The notes under the pieces: model-generated | Told to the model about the DNA's origin: nothing | Databases searched by the model: none | What the model saw: the letters and a program-made list of their open reading frames with translations, nothing else | Shown: piece by piece, positions 1-10,598 of the stretch | How positions within the stretch are numbered: position 1 is the first letter of the stretch | How the letters are laid out: every line of letters starts with the position of its first letter | Position numbers and translations under genes: made by a program | Assembly: GCA_025351455.1 (NCBI GenBank) | Contig: JANXVW010000019.1 | Location: 1 to 37,071, forward strand | From: Betaproteobacteria bacterium | GTDB lineage: Bacteria; Pseudomonadota; Gammaproteobacteria; Burkholderiales; JACQAP01 | Direction of reading: 5' to 3' | Length of the DNA: 37,071 nt

Positions 1-120
1 ATATGCGACCGTGCCTATATCATCAACGACGGCTCCGTGCTGGCTGCGGGCAAGCCCGAGGAAATCGTTTATAATGAAAGCGTAAGAAAAGTATATCTGG
101 GCGAGCATTTCCGGCTGTAG
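1..120 (+). CDS. lptB: LPS export ABC transporter ATP-binding protein LptB, C-terminal end only (5' truncated by window)
   Basis: Frame 1 reads ICDRAYIINDGSVLAAGKPEEIVYNESVRKVYLGEHFRL*, typical LptB C-terminus, directly upstream of rpoN. Confidence 0.88.
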   Translation: MCDRAYIINDGSVLAAGKPEEIVYNESVRKVYLGEHFRL

Positions 121-186
121 CAACCGCGATGCCGTTCGCGAAATTGCGGGCCGCTTGATTTCGGGCCTGATACCGACAGTCAGCTA

Positions 187-1635
187 ATGAAGCATTCCCT
201 GCAGCTCAAGCTCTCGCAGCACCTGACCCTCACGCCGCAACTGCAACAGTCCATTCGACTTTTGCAGTTGTCCACGCTGGAGCTGAATCAGGAAATCGAG
301 ACTTTTCTGCAGGAAAACCCGTTGCTGGAGCGTGACGACGAGGAAGAAGCGCCCGCGCCGCCCCCGTCCCTGACCCCGGCCAGCACTGCGACCACTTCAT
401 CGGAATCCGAATCCGCGCCGGCCCCCAGCGAAAACGAGCATGCGGACGAGCGTTCCGCCGGCGAAACAGACTGGTCGCTCGACGACGGCTATGGTTCCTT
501 CAGCGGTCAGGACGGCGATGACGATTCCGAAGCACCGCAGGCGGCCGCGGAACCGGCCAAACTGCGCGACCACCTGCTCGATCAGATCAACCTCATGCAG
601 ATGCCCGACCGGGACAAGCGCATCGTCGCCTTCCTGATCGACAATCTGGACGACGACGGTTACATGACCCAGGATCTCGTCGAACTGGCGGCCCTGTTGC
701 CAGTCGAACTGGAGATCGATTCCGAGGCGCTGACCATCGGATTGAAGTACCTGCAAAGCCTGGACCCGCCCGGCATAGGCGCGCGCAACCTGAGCGAGTG
801 TCTCGCCCTACAACTGGAAGCGCTCCCCGAAGACACGCCGTACCGCGACGAAGCCTCGCTTGTGGTCAAGCAGCATCTGGACATTTTTGCGGCGCGCGAT
901 TATTTCCGGCTCAAGAAACTGCTGCGTTGCGACGACGACGTGTTGCGCATCGTGCAGGCGATGATCATCGGGCTCAACCCGCGGCCGGCGGCGAATTTCT
1001 CTGGCGGCGAAACGCGTTACATCATTCCGGACGTGGTGGTGCGCAAAACCAAGGGCATGTGGGTGACGTCGCTCAACCCGGAAGCGATGCCGAAACTGCG
1101 CATTAATCGCATGTACGCCGACATCCTGCACCGCAATCGCGACGCCAGCTTCCAGCAGCTCGCCGGCCAGTTGCAGGAAGCAAAATGGCTGATCAAGAAC
1201 GTGCAGCAGCGCTTCGATACCATCCTGCGGGTTTCCCAGGCCATCGTCGACCGCCAGCGCCACTTCTTCGAGCATGGCGAGGTGGCGATGCGACCGCTGG
1301 TGCTGCGCGAGATCGCGGAAACGCTCGGCTTGCACGAATCCACCGTGTCGCGCGTCACCACGCAGAAATTCATGCTGACGCCGCGCGGCATATTTGAACT
1401 CAAGTATTTTTTCGGCAGCCACGTTTCCACTGAAACCGGCGGCGCCTGTTCCGCGACCGCTATTCGGGCGCTGATCAGGCAGATGGTCGGCGAGGAGGAT
1501 ACGCGCAAGCCCCTGAGCGACAGCCAGATCTCCGAGGTGCTCGGCAAGCAGGGCATCATGGTGGCGCGCCGCACGATTGCGAAATACCGGGAATCTCTGC
1601 AGATTCTGCCGGTCAATCTTCGTAAGTCGATCTGA
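187..1635 (+). CDS. rpoN: RNA polymerase sigma-54 factor
   Basis: N-terminal Q-rich region MKHSLQLKLSQHLTLTPQLQQSIRLLQLS and C-terminal RpoN box ARRTIAKYRESL. Confidence 0.98.
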   Translation: MKHSLQLKLSQHLTLTPQLQQSIRLLQLSTLELNQEIETFLQENPLLERDDEEEAPAPPPSLTPASTATTSSESESAPAPSENEHADERSAGETDWSLDDGYGSFSGQDGDDDSEAPQAAAEPAKLRDHLLDQINLMQMPDRDKRIVAFLIDNLDDDGYMTQDLVELAALLPVELEIDSEALTIGLKYLQSLDPPGIGARNLSECLALQLEALPEDTPYRDEASLVVKQHLDIFAARDYFRLKKLLRCDDDVLRIVQAMIIGLNPRPAANFSGGETRYIIPDVVVRKTKGMWVTSLNPEAMPKLRINRMYADILHRNRDASFQQLAGQLQEAKWLIKNVQQRFDTILRVSQAIVDRQRHFFEHGEVAMRPLVLREIAETLGLHESTVSRVTTQKFMLTPRGIFELKYFFGSHVSTETGGACSATAIRALIRQMVGEEDTRKPLSDSQISEVLGKQGIMVARRTIAKYRESLQILPVNLRKSI

Positions 1636-1661
1636 TCAACCCCCACATGGAGGGAAAGCGT

Positions 1662-1985
1662 ATGAATCTTCAGCTATCCGGTCACCACCTGGAAGTCACG
1701 CCCGCCATCCGCTCTTACGTCATCGATAAGCTCAACCGCATCTCCCGCCATTTCGACCACGTCATCGACGTCAACGTCATCCTGTCCGTGAACAAGCTCG
1801 ACCATAAGGTCGAGGCCACCGTGCACGTGCGCGGCAAGGACATCCACGTGGAGTGCATCGATTCGTACATGTATGCCGCCATCGACGGCCTGGCCGACAA
1901 ACTCGACCGCCAGATCCTGAAGCACAAGGAAAAATCCGTCGACCACCACCAGGAAGAATCTTTCCGGAACCTGCCCTCGTCGTAA
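1662..1985 (+). CDS. hpf: Ribosome hibernation promoting factor / sigma-54 modulation protein
   Basis: MNLQLSGHHLEVTPAIRSYVIDKLNRISRHFDHV. The ORF track starts at 1647, but GGAGG at 1649-1653 is a well-spaced SD for ATG 1662. Confidence 0.95.
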   Translation: MNLQLSGHHLEVTPAIRSYVIDKLNRISRHFDHVIDVNVILSVNKLDHKVEATVHVRGKDIHVECIDSYMYAAIDGLADKLDRQILKHKEKSVDHHQEESFRNLPSS

Positions 1986-2012
1986 TCCGGCCCCCTCCCC
2001 CCCGATCCTGCC

Positions 2013-2498
2013 ATGAGTCTGATATCAAGGCTGCTGCCGGTCGCCAACATTACGCTCGACCTCGACGTCACCAGCAAGAAGCGGGTGTTCGAGCATGTCG
2101 GCCTGCTGTTTGAAAATGCGCTGGGCATCGGCCGCGGCCAGGTGTTCGACGCGCTGTTCGCGCGCGAGCGCCTGGGATCCACCGGCCTCGGGCACGGTAT
2201 CGCGATTCCGCACGGACGCATCAAGGGATTGCGCGATGCTGCAGGCGCATTTGTGCGCACCGGCGCGCCGATTGCGTTCGAGGCCCCGGACGGCAACCCG
2301 GTAAATCTGATATTCGTGCTGCTCGTACCGGAGAAGGCAACCGACCTGCACCTGCAAATCCTGTCTGAACTGGCGCAGATTTTCAGCGACAAGGAAATGC
2401 GCGCCCAACTTGCCGCGTTGCCGGATGCGGCGGCCGTGCAGCAGATCATCAGCGAATGGGAACCTCATGCCCCAGGTCAGCGTCGCGCAGCTGTTTGA
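2013..2498 (+). CDS. ptsN: PTS IIA-like nitrogen regulatory protein PtsN
   Basis: GLGHGIAIPHGRIKGL IIA active-site region; conserved position after hpf. Confidence 0.95.
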   Translation: MSLISRLLPVANITLDLDVTSKKRVFEHVGLLFENALGIGRGQVFDALFARERLGSTGLGHGIAIPHGRIKGLRDAAGAFVRTGAPIAFEAPDGNPVNLIFVLLVPEKATDLHLQILSELAQIFSDKEMRAQLAALPDAAAVQQIISEWEPHAPGQRRAAV

Positions 2499-3408
2499 GG
2501 ACAATGCCGACGCGCTCAAGCTCGGATGGATTTCCGGGCCGCGTAACCCCTCGCCGTTTCTCGACAGCAGCGAAATCAATCAGGCTTCGCAGGGTCTGAT
2601 CGGCCACCTGAACCTGGTCCATCCCAACTGGATCCAGATTTTCAGCCGTACCGAAGCGGCCTATTTCGCCGCGCTGGGCGAAGGCGAGCAACGCGAAGCG
2701 CTGGCGAGGCTCGCGAGCAGCGGCCTGGTCTGCGTCATCCTCAGTGAGCAGGAAAAATCCCCGACCGCTCTGGCAGAATTCGCCGCTTCGCGCAATATCC
2801 CGCTGCTTTCCTCGCCCCTGCACAGCCTGCAGATCATCTGGGTGGTGCGCACCTACCTCGGGCGCGCGCTCGCCGAGTTCGTCACCCGCCACGGCGTATT
2901 CCTCGACGTGCTGGGCATGGGCATGCTGATCACCGGAGAGAGTGGCGTGGGCAAGAGCGAATTGGCGCTGGAATTGATTTCGCGCGGCAGCGGGCTGGTT
3001 GCCGACGATGTGGTCGAGCTGTATCACATCGCCCCTGAAACGCTGGAAGGCCGCAGCCCGGAGTTGCTGAAGGACTTCCTCGAAGTTCGCGGCCTGGGCA
3101 TGCTCAACATTCGCACGATCTTTGGCGAAACCGCGGTGCGAACAAAGAAGAACCTGAAGCTGATCGTGCAAATGGAAAAGCCGGTGGGCGGGGTCATTCC
3201 CGGGCTGGACCGCCTGCCACTGAATGCCAGTTCCGAAGACATCATGGGTATCAGCATCCGCAAGGTTGTATTGCCGGTCGCAGCCGGCCGCAACCTGGCC
3301 GTTCTGGCCGAAGCGGCAGTACGCAACTATGTCCTGCAGCTGCGTGGCATCGACAGCACCCAGGAATTCATCCAGCGCCAGGAAAAGCAGCTCAACAGGC
3401 GCAGCTAA
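2467..3408 (+). CDS. hprK: HPr kinase/phosphorylase
   Basis: [21 protein letters not shown] start; Walker [10 protein letters not shown]; HprK signature region [15 protein letters not shown]. Start overlaps ptsN. Confidence 0.95.
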   Translation: MPQVSVAQLFEDNADALKLGWISGPRNPSPFLDSSEINQASQGLIGHLNLVHPNWIQIFSRTEAAYFAALGEGEQREALARLASSGLVCVILSEQEKSPTALAEFAASRNIPLLSSPLHSLQIIWVVRTYLGRALAEFVTRHGVFLDVLGMGMLITGESGVGKSELALELISRGSGLVADDVVELYHIAPETLEGRSPELLKDFLEVRGLGMLNIRTIFGETAVRTKKNLKLIVQMEKPVGGVIPGLDRLPLNASSEDIMGISIRKVVLPVAAGRNLAVLAEAAVRNYVLQLRGIDSTQEFIQRQEKQLNRRS

Positions 3409-3427
3409 AGTCGGTGCGCCTGTAATC

Positions 3428-4267
3428 ATGCAACTCATCGTCGTCAGCGGCCTGTCGGGATCCGGCAAGAGCATCGTGCTCAACGTGCTGGAGGACAGCG
3501 GTTACTACTGCGTGGACAACCTGCCGGCCAAGCTGCTGATGGGGTTGACCCGGCTGCTTGCAGAAGAAGGTTACGAGCGCGTCGCCGTAAGCATCGACGT
3601 GCGCAGCGGCGCGACGTTGTCCGAGCTTCCCGGCTTTCTGGCCGAACTGCGCACGAGCGGCATCGAGGTGCATCTGGGTTTCCTCGACGCCAAGACCGAT
3701 ACCCTGGTCAAGCGCTACTCGGAAACCCGCCGCCGGCATCCGCTGGCGGACGGCAAGCGCACCCTTCCCGAATCGATCGAGCACGAGCGCGAACTGCTGG
3801 CCGACCTGGCCGACTTCGGCCATCGCGTAGACACCAGCGATCTGAGCCCCGGCACGCTGCGCCTGTGGGTCAAGGAACTGCTCGACCTCGGCGAAAGCGG
3901 ACTCACGCTGCTGTTCCAGTCCTTCGGCTTCAAGCATGGCATTCCACTCGATGCGGACATGGTGTTCGACGTGCGCTGCCTGCCCAACCCGCACTACGAT
4001 CCCGTCCTGCGCCCGTTGACCGGCCGCGATGGCCCGGTCATTGCGTTCCTGCAGACCGATACGAACGTGCAAAGCATGCTCGAGGACATCCGGGACTACG
4101 TCGAGAAATGGCTGCCTTGCTTCGTGCGCGACAACCGCAGCTATCTCACCGTAGCGATTGGATGCACCGGCGGGCGCCACCGGTCCGTCTACCTGGCTGA
4201 AGCCCTGGCAACCTATTTTCGCGGCAGCCGCAAGGTGTTGGTGCGTCATCGGGAATTGTCGGTGTGA
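3428..4267 (+). CDS. rapZ: RNase adapter protein RapZ
   Basis: [34 protein letters not shown]-terminal [15 protein letters not shown]. Confidence 0.97.
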   Translation: MQLIVVSGLSGSGKSIVLNVLEDSGYYCVDNLPAKLLMGLTRLLAEEGYERVAVSIDVRSGATLSELPGFLAELRTSGIEVHLGFLDAKTDTLVKRYSETRRRHPLADGKRTLPESIEHERELLADLADFGHRVDTSDLSPGTLRLWVKELLDLGESGLTLLFQSFGFKHGIPLDADMVFDVRCLPNPHYDPVLRPLTGRDGPVIAFLQTDTNVQSMLEDIRDYVEKWLPCFVRDNRSYLTVAIGCTGGRHRSVYLAEALATYFRGSRKVLVRHRELSV

Positions 4268-4303
4268 ATTCACTGACCACGCTCTGCGTTGGACCACCCC
4301 GGC

Positions 4304-4936
4304 ATGCGCGTGAATAGGCCGGAAACGATTACGCTGGCGTTGACCGGCGCTTCGGGCATGCCCTACGGCATCCGGCTCCTGGAGTGCCTGCTCAAGGCCG
4401 ACATTCGCGTGTACCTGTTGTATTCACAGGCCGCCCAGATTGTCGCGCGCCAGGAAATGGATTTGTCGTTGCCGGCGCGCGCGAAAGACGCCGCGGCGTT
4501 TTTCAGCGCGCGATTTGGCGCGGCACCTGGCCAGTTGCAGGCTTTCGGCCGCGAGGAATGGTTTGCGCCGGTCGCGTCGGGGTCGAATCCCGCCGACGCC
4601 ATGGTGGTCTGCCCCTGCACCATGGGAACGCTGGCTGCGATTGCCGCAGGCATGGCCGACAACCTGATCGAACGCGCAGCCGATGTGGCGTTGAAGGAAG
4701 CGCGCACGCTGATCCTTGTTGCGCGTGAAACACCGCTCTCCGCAATCCATCTGGAGAACATGCTCAAGTTGTCGCGCGCGGGCGCGATCATCCTGCCTGC
4801 CAATCCGGGCTTCTATCATCATCCGCAAACCGCGCAGGACCTCGTCGATTTCGTGGTCGCGCGCGTCCTCGACCATGTCGGCATCGATCACGGGCTTATG
4901 CCGCGGTGGGGCGAAACGGAAAACAACGATAACTAG
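4304..4936 (+). CDS. ubiX: Flavin prenyltransferase UbiX
   Basis: [52 protein letters not shown]. Start chosen at ATG 4304. Confidence 0.95.
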   Translation: MRVNRPETITLALTGASGMPYGIRLLECLLKADIRVYLLYSQAAQIVARQEMDLSLPARAKDAAAFFSARFGAAPGQLQAFGREEWFAPVASGSNPADAMVVCPCTMGTLAAIAAGMADNLIERAADVALKEARTLILVARETPLSAIHLENMLKLSRAGAIILPANPGFYHHPQTAQDLVDFVVARVLDHVGIDHGLMPRWGETENNDN

Positions 4937-4979
4937 TTCCTGACGAAATCAGCACGGCCTGTACCCCGCCGCAATTGAA

Positions 4980-5555
4980 ATGACCTCCATACCGATTTTT
5001 CCGCTGAATACCGTGCTCTATCCTGGCAGCCAGCTGCCGCTGAAGATATTCGAGCAGCGCTACCTCGACATGACCAAGGCCTGTGTGCGGGATGGCACCC
5101 CGTTTGGCGTTTGCCGCATCCGCGAAGGCCAGGAAGTCGGTCTGCCCGCCGTGCCCGAACAGATCGGCTGCACCGCGCTCATCGCGCAATGGGAGATGCC
5201 CCACCTGGGCGTTTTCCACCTGCAAACGCGAGGGCAGCAACCGTTTCGCATCCTGCGTCAGGCCACGCAATCGGGCGGTCTGATCCGCGCCGACGTCGAA
5301 TTTCTGGCGGAAGCTGTCGGCGAAGTCAGCCCCGAATCGTTCGCACTATGCCGCCGCGTGCTCGAGCAGATCGTCGAGAAAGTCGGTGCGGATTATTTTT
5401 TCCCGCCGCTCAGCTTTGACGATCCGCGCTGGACCAGTTACCGCCTGGCAGAAGTGCTGCCGCTGGAAGCGCGGGACAAACAGGGCCTGCTGGAGTTGCG
5501 TGACGACGGTGCGCGGCTGGAACAATTACACGGCTACCTGCAACAGGCTGCCTAG
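4980..5555 (+). CDS. LON peptidase substrate-binding (N-terminal) domain protein
   Basis: IPIFPLNTVLYPGSQLPLKIFEQRYLDM LON-domain start; no ATPase or protease domain. Confidence 0.9.
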   Translation: MTSIPIFPLNTVLYPGSQLPLKIFEQRYLDMTKACVRDGTPFGVCRIREGQEVGLPAVPEQIGCTALIAQWEMPHLGVFHLQTRGQQPFRILRQATQSGGLIRADVEFLAEAVGEVSPESFALCRRVLEQIVEKVGADYFFPPLSFDDPRWTSYRLAEVLPLEARDKQGLLELRDDGARLEQLHGYLQQAA

Positions 5556-6607
5556 TCGCGATCGAGCCGGCGCAGGATTTCGCGAACCGGCGCCGGTATC
5601 GCAGCGTTGATCGCATCGGCGGGTGTCAGCCATATGTGACCGGGCGAATGGGCGCGACGCTCCAGCCGGGTCACGCGCAGCAGTGCGGGCGTAATGGTCA
5701 GTGCGTAATGCGTGAAGCCATGGCGCACCGCTGCCAGTGTGCCCTCGGTCATCACCTCCGCGCCGAAGCGCGTGCGCAAAACGCCCGCCGCGTCGCCCAA
5801 GTGCGCAATCTCGGGAAAACTCCATAGTCCGCCCCAGATGCCCGGTGCCGGCCGCTTTTCCAGCAGGATCTCGCGATTGCGCTGCAGGATCAGCATCACG
5901 GTGGATTTTTCCGGCAAGGGTTTTTTCGGCCGCGGGGTTGGCAGGAGCGCAATGCGGTTTTCCCGTCGGGCCACGCATTCGTCTTGCAACGGACATGACG
6001 CGCAGCGCGGCCGGCTGCGCGTGCAGACGCCGGCGCCCAGGTCCATCAACCCCTGCGTATAAGCTTCGACATCGCCCGGTGGCAGCAAAGCCCCGGCATG
6101 CGCCCACATCGCGGTTTCGATTTTTTTCTCGCCGGGGTAACCCTCGATGCCGAGCGCACGCGCGAACACACGCTTCACATTCCCGTCGAGGATGGGGTGG
6201 GGCGCGCCGAAGGCAAATACCGCAATCGCCCCTGCCGTCGACCGACCGATGCCCGGCAATGCGACGATGTCATCGAACGCCTCGGGAAACGCCCCCCCAT
6301 GTCGCTCGACGATTGCGCGCGCAGCCCTGTGCAGGTTGCGCGCGCGCGCGTAGTAGCCCAGCCCGCTCCACAACGCGAGCACATCGTCTTCAGCAGCGGA
6401 TGCGAGGCTGGCGAGGTCGGGAAAGCGTGCGAGGAAGCGCGTGTAGTAGGGCACGACCGCGGCGACTTGCGTCTGTTGCAACATGATTTCCGACAGCCAG
6501 ATGCGGAACGGATCGCGCGTGCGCTGCCACGGAAGGTCATGCCGGCCCGACTGCCGTTGCCACTCGATCACGCGCGCGGCGAAGGACTGCATCGTCGATC
6601 CGGTCAC
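5552..6607 (-). CDS. mutY: A/G-specific adenine glycosylase
   Basis: LPWQRTRDPFRIWLSEIMLQQTQV; Fe-S ligands CTRSRPRCASCPLQDEC; NUDIX-like C-terminus. True start may be the internal M near 6592. Confidence 0.96.
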   Translation of the reverse strand: MTGSTMQSFAARVIEWQRQSGRHDLPWQRTRDPFRIWLSEIMLQQTQVAAVVPYYTRFLARFPDLASLASAAEDDVLALWSGLGYYARARNLHRAARAIVERHGGAFPEAFDDIVALPGIGRSTAGAIAVFAFGAPHPILDGNVKRVFARALGIEGYPGEKKIETAMWAHAGALLPPGDVEAYTQGLMDLGAGVCTRSRPRCASCPLQDECVARRENRIALLPTPRPKKPLPEKSTVMLILQRNREILLEKRPAPGIWGGLWSFPEIAHLGDAAGVLRTRFGAEVMTEGTLAAVRHGFTHYALTITPALLRVTRLERRAHSPGHIWLTPADAINAAIPAPVREILRRLDRD

Positions 6608-6615
6608 CGGGGTAA

Positions 6616-8550
6616 TCAGAACAGCTTCTTCAATTTCGCCTTGAGCTTGTCCTCAGGCGTGGGCTGCGCCGGGGCTTGCCCGCCTTCGGCCGCTGGCGCA
6701 GCCGGCTCGTCGGGTTTGCCGAGCAGTTTCGCTTTGAGTTTGTCCCTGATCTCGTCCTTCTTTTCCTCAAATTTCTGCTTTGCGGTATCCGCTACGATCG
6801 ACCCATATTCGAGCTTGTATTTGAGCGCAGCAAAGGGTCCTGACGCGCGCACGGGAATGGTCAGACCCTTGAGGTCGGCCATTTCCTTGCCGCCTTGCCC
6901 GGAACTGGACCCCACAACCGCAGCTTTCGCCAGATAGTTCAGCGAGCTCTCGGGCAGATTGATAACTCCCTCCCCGGTCAGGCGCAGGAAAGGCGATTTG
7001 GCCAGGAAGTCGCCGTTGTGCGCGATGCCGTTCTTGATGTCGAAGCTCGCAGTCAGCTCGGAAAAATCCGTCTTCTCGCCCGCGACCGCGCCCTGTTCCG
7101 CCTCGCGCTTGCCGCCGCTCAGCATCCCTTTGGCATCGCGCAGCGATTTGGCCAGGTTGATGCCCTTGATTGCGCCATCCTTGAGTTCCACCCTGGCCGT
7201 CCCGTTCAGGGCCTTCTTCATCGCCGACACCAAATTGCCGGCGGTCGTGACATCCAGCGCCACGTTTCCCCGCCCTTCCAGGAGGTCCTGCCCGAGCGCA
7301 TCGTGTAGCAACGGCCCGATGGAAATGCCGACAAGGTTCTGCTTGACGGCGATGCGGTTGCTGTTCGCGTCCACCGACGCCTGCCCTTTCGCGCTGCCCT
7401 GGTACAAATCGGCCGACAGGGAATCGACGTCGAGGCGGCCATTCTTCGCCTTGAGGTCGATGCGCAGGTTTTGCGCCTTGATGTTCGACGCGGTCAGGTC
7501 GCCGATCCGCACATTGCCCACGACATCGAGTTTCTTGATCGGCGAAAAATCAATCGGCTGCTCCGGTTGCGCGCGAGCCGGCGCGGCGGCCGGGTCCCCC
7601 GCCTTTCTGGACGGCAGGTATTGGTCGACATTGAGCTTGTCGATGGCGATGTCGAATGTCGTTCGCAGCGCGGCAAAATCCGCAACGGCGAGCTTCGCCT
7701 TGACATTGCTTTCCCTGAACTTCAGGACCAGGTCCGCATTGGCCGTTTGCTTGTTGAGATCGGCACTGACATTCCCGGACAGGTCCGCTGCGATGCCGGC
7801 GATGCCGGCGGCGTCCCCATTGACTTTGACCGATAGGCCCGCCACCGAAAACAGCTGTTTCTCCAGGTCCGCCGTCAGCGTGCCGCCGACCTGCAGCTTG
7901 ATATCGAGCTTCGGCTCGTTGCCCCTGATCGTCGCGCCGAGATCGAATTTCGCGGGCACGCCGGGTGCGACTCGGCCGGTTTTCAGATTGAAATCCGAAA
8001 TCGCATAACTCGCGCCGGTGGACTCGTCCTTCCACACCAGTTCCGCCTTGCCGATGCGCACGCCCTCGACCTCGAGCCGGATCGGCGCCTGCGCGGAATC
8101 GGCGCGCTTCGCAGGCACCTCCTTTTTCTCGCCGGCGGGCTGGTCCCCGCCGAGCAAGTCGTCGAAATTGGTCTTGCCGTCCTTGTGCTTGACCAGATTG
8201 GCGCGCAAGCCATCGAGTTGGATCTGGTCCACAACCACCTGCCTGGAAAGCAGCGGGATCAGGGCCAGCGAAACCCGCATGTCGTCGAGGCTCGCGAAAT
8301 CCTTTTCGCTCTTGAATTCCGAAAAGCGCGTCTTGCCCAGATGAACGCCGAGCTTGGGAAACAGCATGAGGCGGATATCGCCCTCGATGGTCAGCGTGCG
8401 CTGGGTCTTGTCCCTGACCAGTTCGGCCACCTGCGCCTTGTACTGGTTGGGATCGAACGTCGCTGCGATGAAGGCGAGCGCGGCGGCGAAAAGAAGCACC
8501 ACCGCGCCGGCTGCAATCAGGACCCACTTCAGCAACTTCATGGACATCAT
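6616..8550 (-). CDS. AsmA family protein
   Basis: N-terminal TM helix then FIAATFDPNQYKAQVAELVRDKTQRTLTIEGDI, C-terminal AsmA-like region. Confidence 0.9.
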   Translation of the reverse strand: MMSMKLLKWVLIAAGAVVLLFAAALAFIAATFDPNQYKAQVAELVRDKTQRTLTIEGDIRLMLFPKLGVHLGKTRFSEFKSEKDFASLDDMRVSLALIPLLSRQVVVDQIQLDGLRANLVKHKDGKTNFDDLLGGDQPAGEKKEVPAKRADSAQAPIRLEVEGVRIGKAELVWKDESTGASYAISDFNLKTGRVAPGVPAKFDLGATIRGNEPKLDIKLQVGGTLTADLEKQLFSVAGLSVKVNGDAAGIAGIAADLSGNVSADLNKQTANADLVLKFRESNVKAKLAVADFAALRTTFDIAIDKLNVDQYLPSRKAGDPAAAPARAQPEQPIDFSPIKKLDVVGNVRIGDLTASNIKAQNLRIDLKAKNGRLDVDSLSADLYQGSAKGQASVDANSNRIAVKQNLVGISIGPLLHDALGQDLLEGRGNVALDVTTAGNLVSAMKKALNGTARVELKDGAIKGINLAKSLRDAKGMLSGGKREAEQGAVAGEKTDFSELTASFDIKNGIAHNGDFLAKSPFLRLTGEGVINLPESSLNYLAKAAVVGSSSGQGGKEMADLKGLTIPVRASGPFAALKYKLEYGSIVADTAKQKFEEKKDEIRDKLKAKLLGKPDEPAAPAAEGGQAPAQPTPEDKLKAKLKKLF

Positions 8551-8605
8551 CCCGCGTTGGATTGGACGGCGCCATTATCGCGCCTGTGGGCTGTCGTAAG
8601 GATTT

Positions 8606-8679
8606 TGGAGCGGGTGAAGGGGATCGAACCCTCGTCTAAAGCTTGGGAAGCTTTCGTTCTGCCATTGAACTACACCCGC
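8606..8679 (-). tRNA. tRNA-Gly(CCC)
   Basis: Reverse complement GCGGGTG TA GTTC...AAAGC TTCCCAA GCTTT...AGGGTTCGATCCCCTTCACCCGC T CCA; loop TTCCCAA gives anticodon CCC; CCA encoded. Confidence 0.95.
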
Positions 8680-8720
8680 GTGCTAACATTCATAGTACAG
8701 AATCCATTGCGCATTTTGAA

Positions 8721-8924
8721 GTGATCGCACTCATCATCAACGGCCAGCCGCGCTCCTTTCCAGCCCCGCTTAACGTCGCCGGCCTGGTCGAACAACTCGA
8801 GTTGCAGGGCAAACGCATCGCGCTGGAACGAAATGGCGAAATCGTGCCGCGCAGCCGGTTCGGCGCGCTGGAACTCCATGACGGCGATGCGCTCGAAATT
8901 GTGGTCGCGGTTGGAGGCGGGTAA
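8721..8924 (+). CDS. thiS: Sulfur carrier protein ThiS
   Basis: [26 protein letters not shown]...VVAVGGG with terminal GG; GTG start. Confidence 0.93.
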   Translation: MIALIINGQPRSFPAPLNVAGLVEQLELQGKRIALERNGEIVPRSRFGALELHDGDALEIVVAVGGG

Positions 8925-8929
8925 AAAGC

Positions 8930-9005
8930 GGTGATTGGCAACTGGTGATTGGCGAGCCAGAGCACAAGGCCTGGACCAGTCACCAATCACCAATCCCTTG
9001 TCACC
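8930..9005. repeat. Inverted array of GGTGATTGG/CCAATCACC units filling the thiS-thiG gap
   Basis: GGTGATTGG at 8930-8938 and 8944-8952; inverted CACCAATCACCAATCCC at 8981 onward. Confidence 0.8.
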
Positions 9006-9013
9006 GAATTCAA

Positions 9014-9817
9014 ATGGATCAACTCGTCATCGCAGGAAAGTCCTACTCGTCGCGCCTGCTGGTCGGCACCGGCAAGTACCGGGATTTCGCGCAGACCAGC
9101 GCGGCCATCGAGGCGAGCGGCGCGCAGATCGTCACGGTGGCGATCCGCCGCACGAATATCGGCCAGAATCCCGGCGAGCCCAATCTGCTCGACGTGATTA
9201 CGCCACGGCGTTATACGATTCTGCCGAATACGGCCGGCTGTTACACCGCGCAGGACGCGGTGCGCACACTGCGCCTCGCCCGCGAGCTGCTCGACGGCCA
9301 TGACCTGGTGAAGCTGGAAGTGCTCGGCGATCCGCAGACGCTCTACCCCAACATGGTGGAAACGCTGTCGGCAGCCGAGACCCTGGTCAAGGACGGGTTC
9401 AAGGTCATGGTGTATTGCTCCGACGATCCGATCATGGCGAAGCAGCTGGAACAGATCGGGTGCGTGGCCGTGATGCCGCTCGCCTCGTTGATCGGGTCGG
9501 GCATGGGCATCCTCAATCCGTGGAATCTGCAAATAATCATCGACAATGCCAAGGTGCCCGTGCTGGTGGATGCCGGCGTGGGCACCGCTTCCGACGCAGC
9601 CATCGCCATGGAACTCGGTTGCGACGGCGTATTGATGAACACCGCCATTGCCGCCGCGCGGGACCCGGTGCTCATGGCATCAGCCATGAAGAAAGCCGTC
9701 CAGGCCGGGCGCGAGGCTTACCTTGCGGGGCGCATGCCCAAAAAGCTTTACGCCGCCGCCCCCTCGTCTCCGACAGACGGCGTCATTGCGCCAGCCAGCC
9801 AGGATAGGGCGGCCTGA
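9014..9817 (+). CDS. thiG: Thiazole synthase ThiG
   Basis: [54 protein letters not shown]. Confidence 0.97.
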   Translation: MDQLVIAGKSYSSRLLVGTGKYRDFAQTSAAIEASGAQIVTVAIRRTNIGQNPGEPNLLDVITPRRYTILPNTAGCYTAQDAVRTLRLARELLDGHDLVKLEVLGDPQTLYPNMVETLSAAETLVKDGFKVMVYCSDDPIMAKQLEQIGCVAVMPLASLIGSGMGILNPWNLQIIIDNAKVPVLVDAGVGTASDAAIAMELGCDGVLMNTAIAAARDPVLMASAMKKAVQAGREAYLAGRMPKKLYAAAPSSPTDGVIAPASQDRAA

Positions 9818-9878
9818 CCCCGAATCGCGCGAGCAGGCGTCTGGCTTTGCGCCAGTCGCGGCGTTATATTCGCGCCCG

Positions 9879-10553
9879 GTGAACTCCCCGCAACGACATA
9901 TCCGCAGTTTCGTGCTGCGCCAGGGCCGGGTCTCGAACGCGCAGCGCCGCGCCGTCGATTCCCTGCTGCCCTTGTTCGGCATTCCCTATGGCGCCGCGCC
10001 GTTCGATTTCGATGCGGCCTTTGCCCGATCCGCGCCAAGATTCCTCGAAATCGGTTTCGGCATGGGGGAAACCACCGCGCAGATCGCGGCCGGGCATCCG
10101 CAATGCGATTACCTCGGCATCGAAGTGCACACGCCCGGTGTAGGCGGTCTGCTGCGGTTGATCGAAGCACAACAGCTGACCAACATCCGCATCATCCAGC
10201 ACGATGCGGTGGAAGTCGTGACGCACATGATTCCGGCGTCCAGCCTGTCCGGCATCCACGTCTTCTTTCCCGATCCCTGGCCGAAGAAGCGCCATCACAA
10301 GCGACGGCTCCTGCAACCCGGGTTCGTGCATGTGCTGGCAAGCCGGCTGCAACCCGGTGGATACCTGCATGTGGCAACGGACTGGGAGGAGTACGCCGCG
10401 CAGATCCTCGAGGTCTTGTCAGGAGAAGCCTTGCTGGCCAACAGCGTGGAGGGGTTTTCACCGCGCCCGGAGCACAGGCCGCTGACCAAATTCGAAAGCC
10501 GCGGACTGAAGCTCGGCCATGTCGTGCGCGACCTCGTCTTTCTGGCGCGCTAA
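9879..10553 (+). CDS. trmB: tRNA (guanine-N7-)-methyltransferase TrmB
   Basis: [40 protein letters not shown] start at 9879. Confidence 0.95.
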   Translation: MNSPQRHIRSFVLRQGRVSNAQRRAVDSLLPLFGIPYGAAPFDFDAAFARSAPRFLEIGFGMGETTAQIAAGHPQCDYLGIEVHTPGVGGLLRLIEAQQLTNIRIIQHDAVEVVTHMIPASSLSGIHVFFPDPWPKKRHHKRRLLQPGFVHVLASRLQPGGYLHVATDWEEYAAQILEVLSGEALLANSVEGFSPRPEHRPLTKFESRGLKLGHVVRDLVFLAR

Positions 10554-10598
10554 GCCGGCCAACGGCCGGCAATAAGAGCGTTGACGCAGGACAGCCCG

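Noticed and set aside
10552-10573. GCCGGCC-AAC-GGCCGGC hairpin after trmB
   Set aside because: No T-run; probably a minor 3' stem rather than a clear terminator or element.
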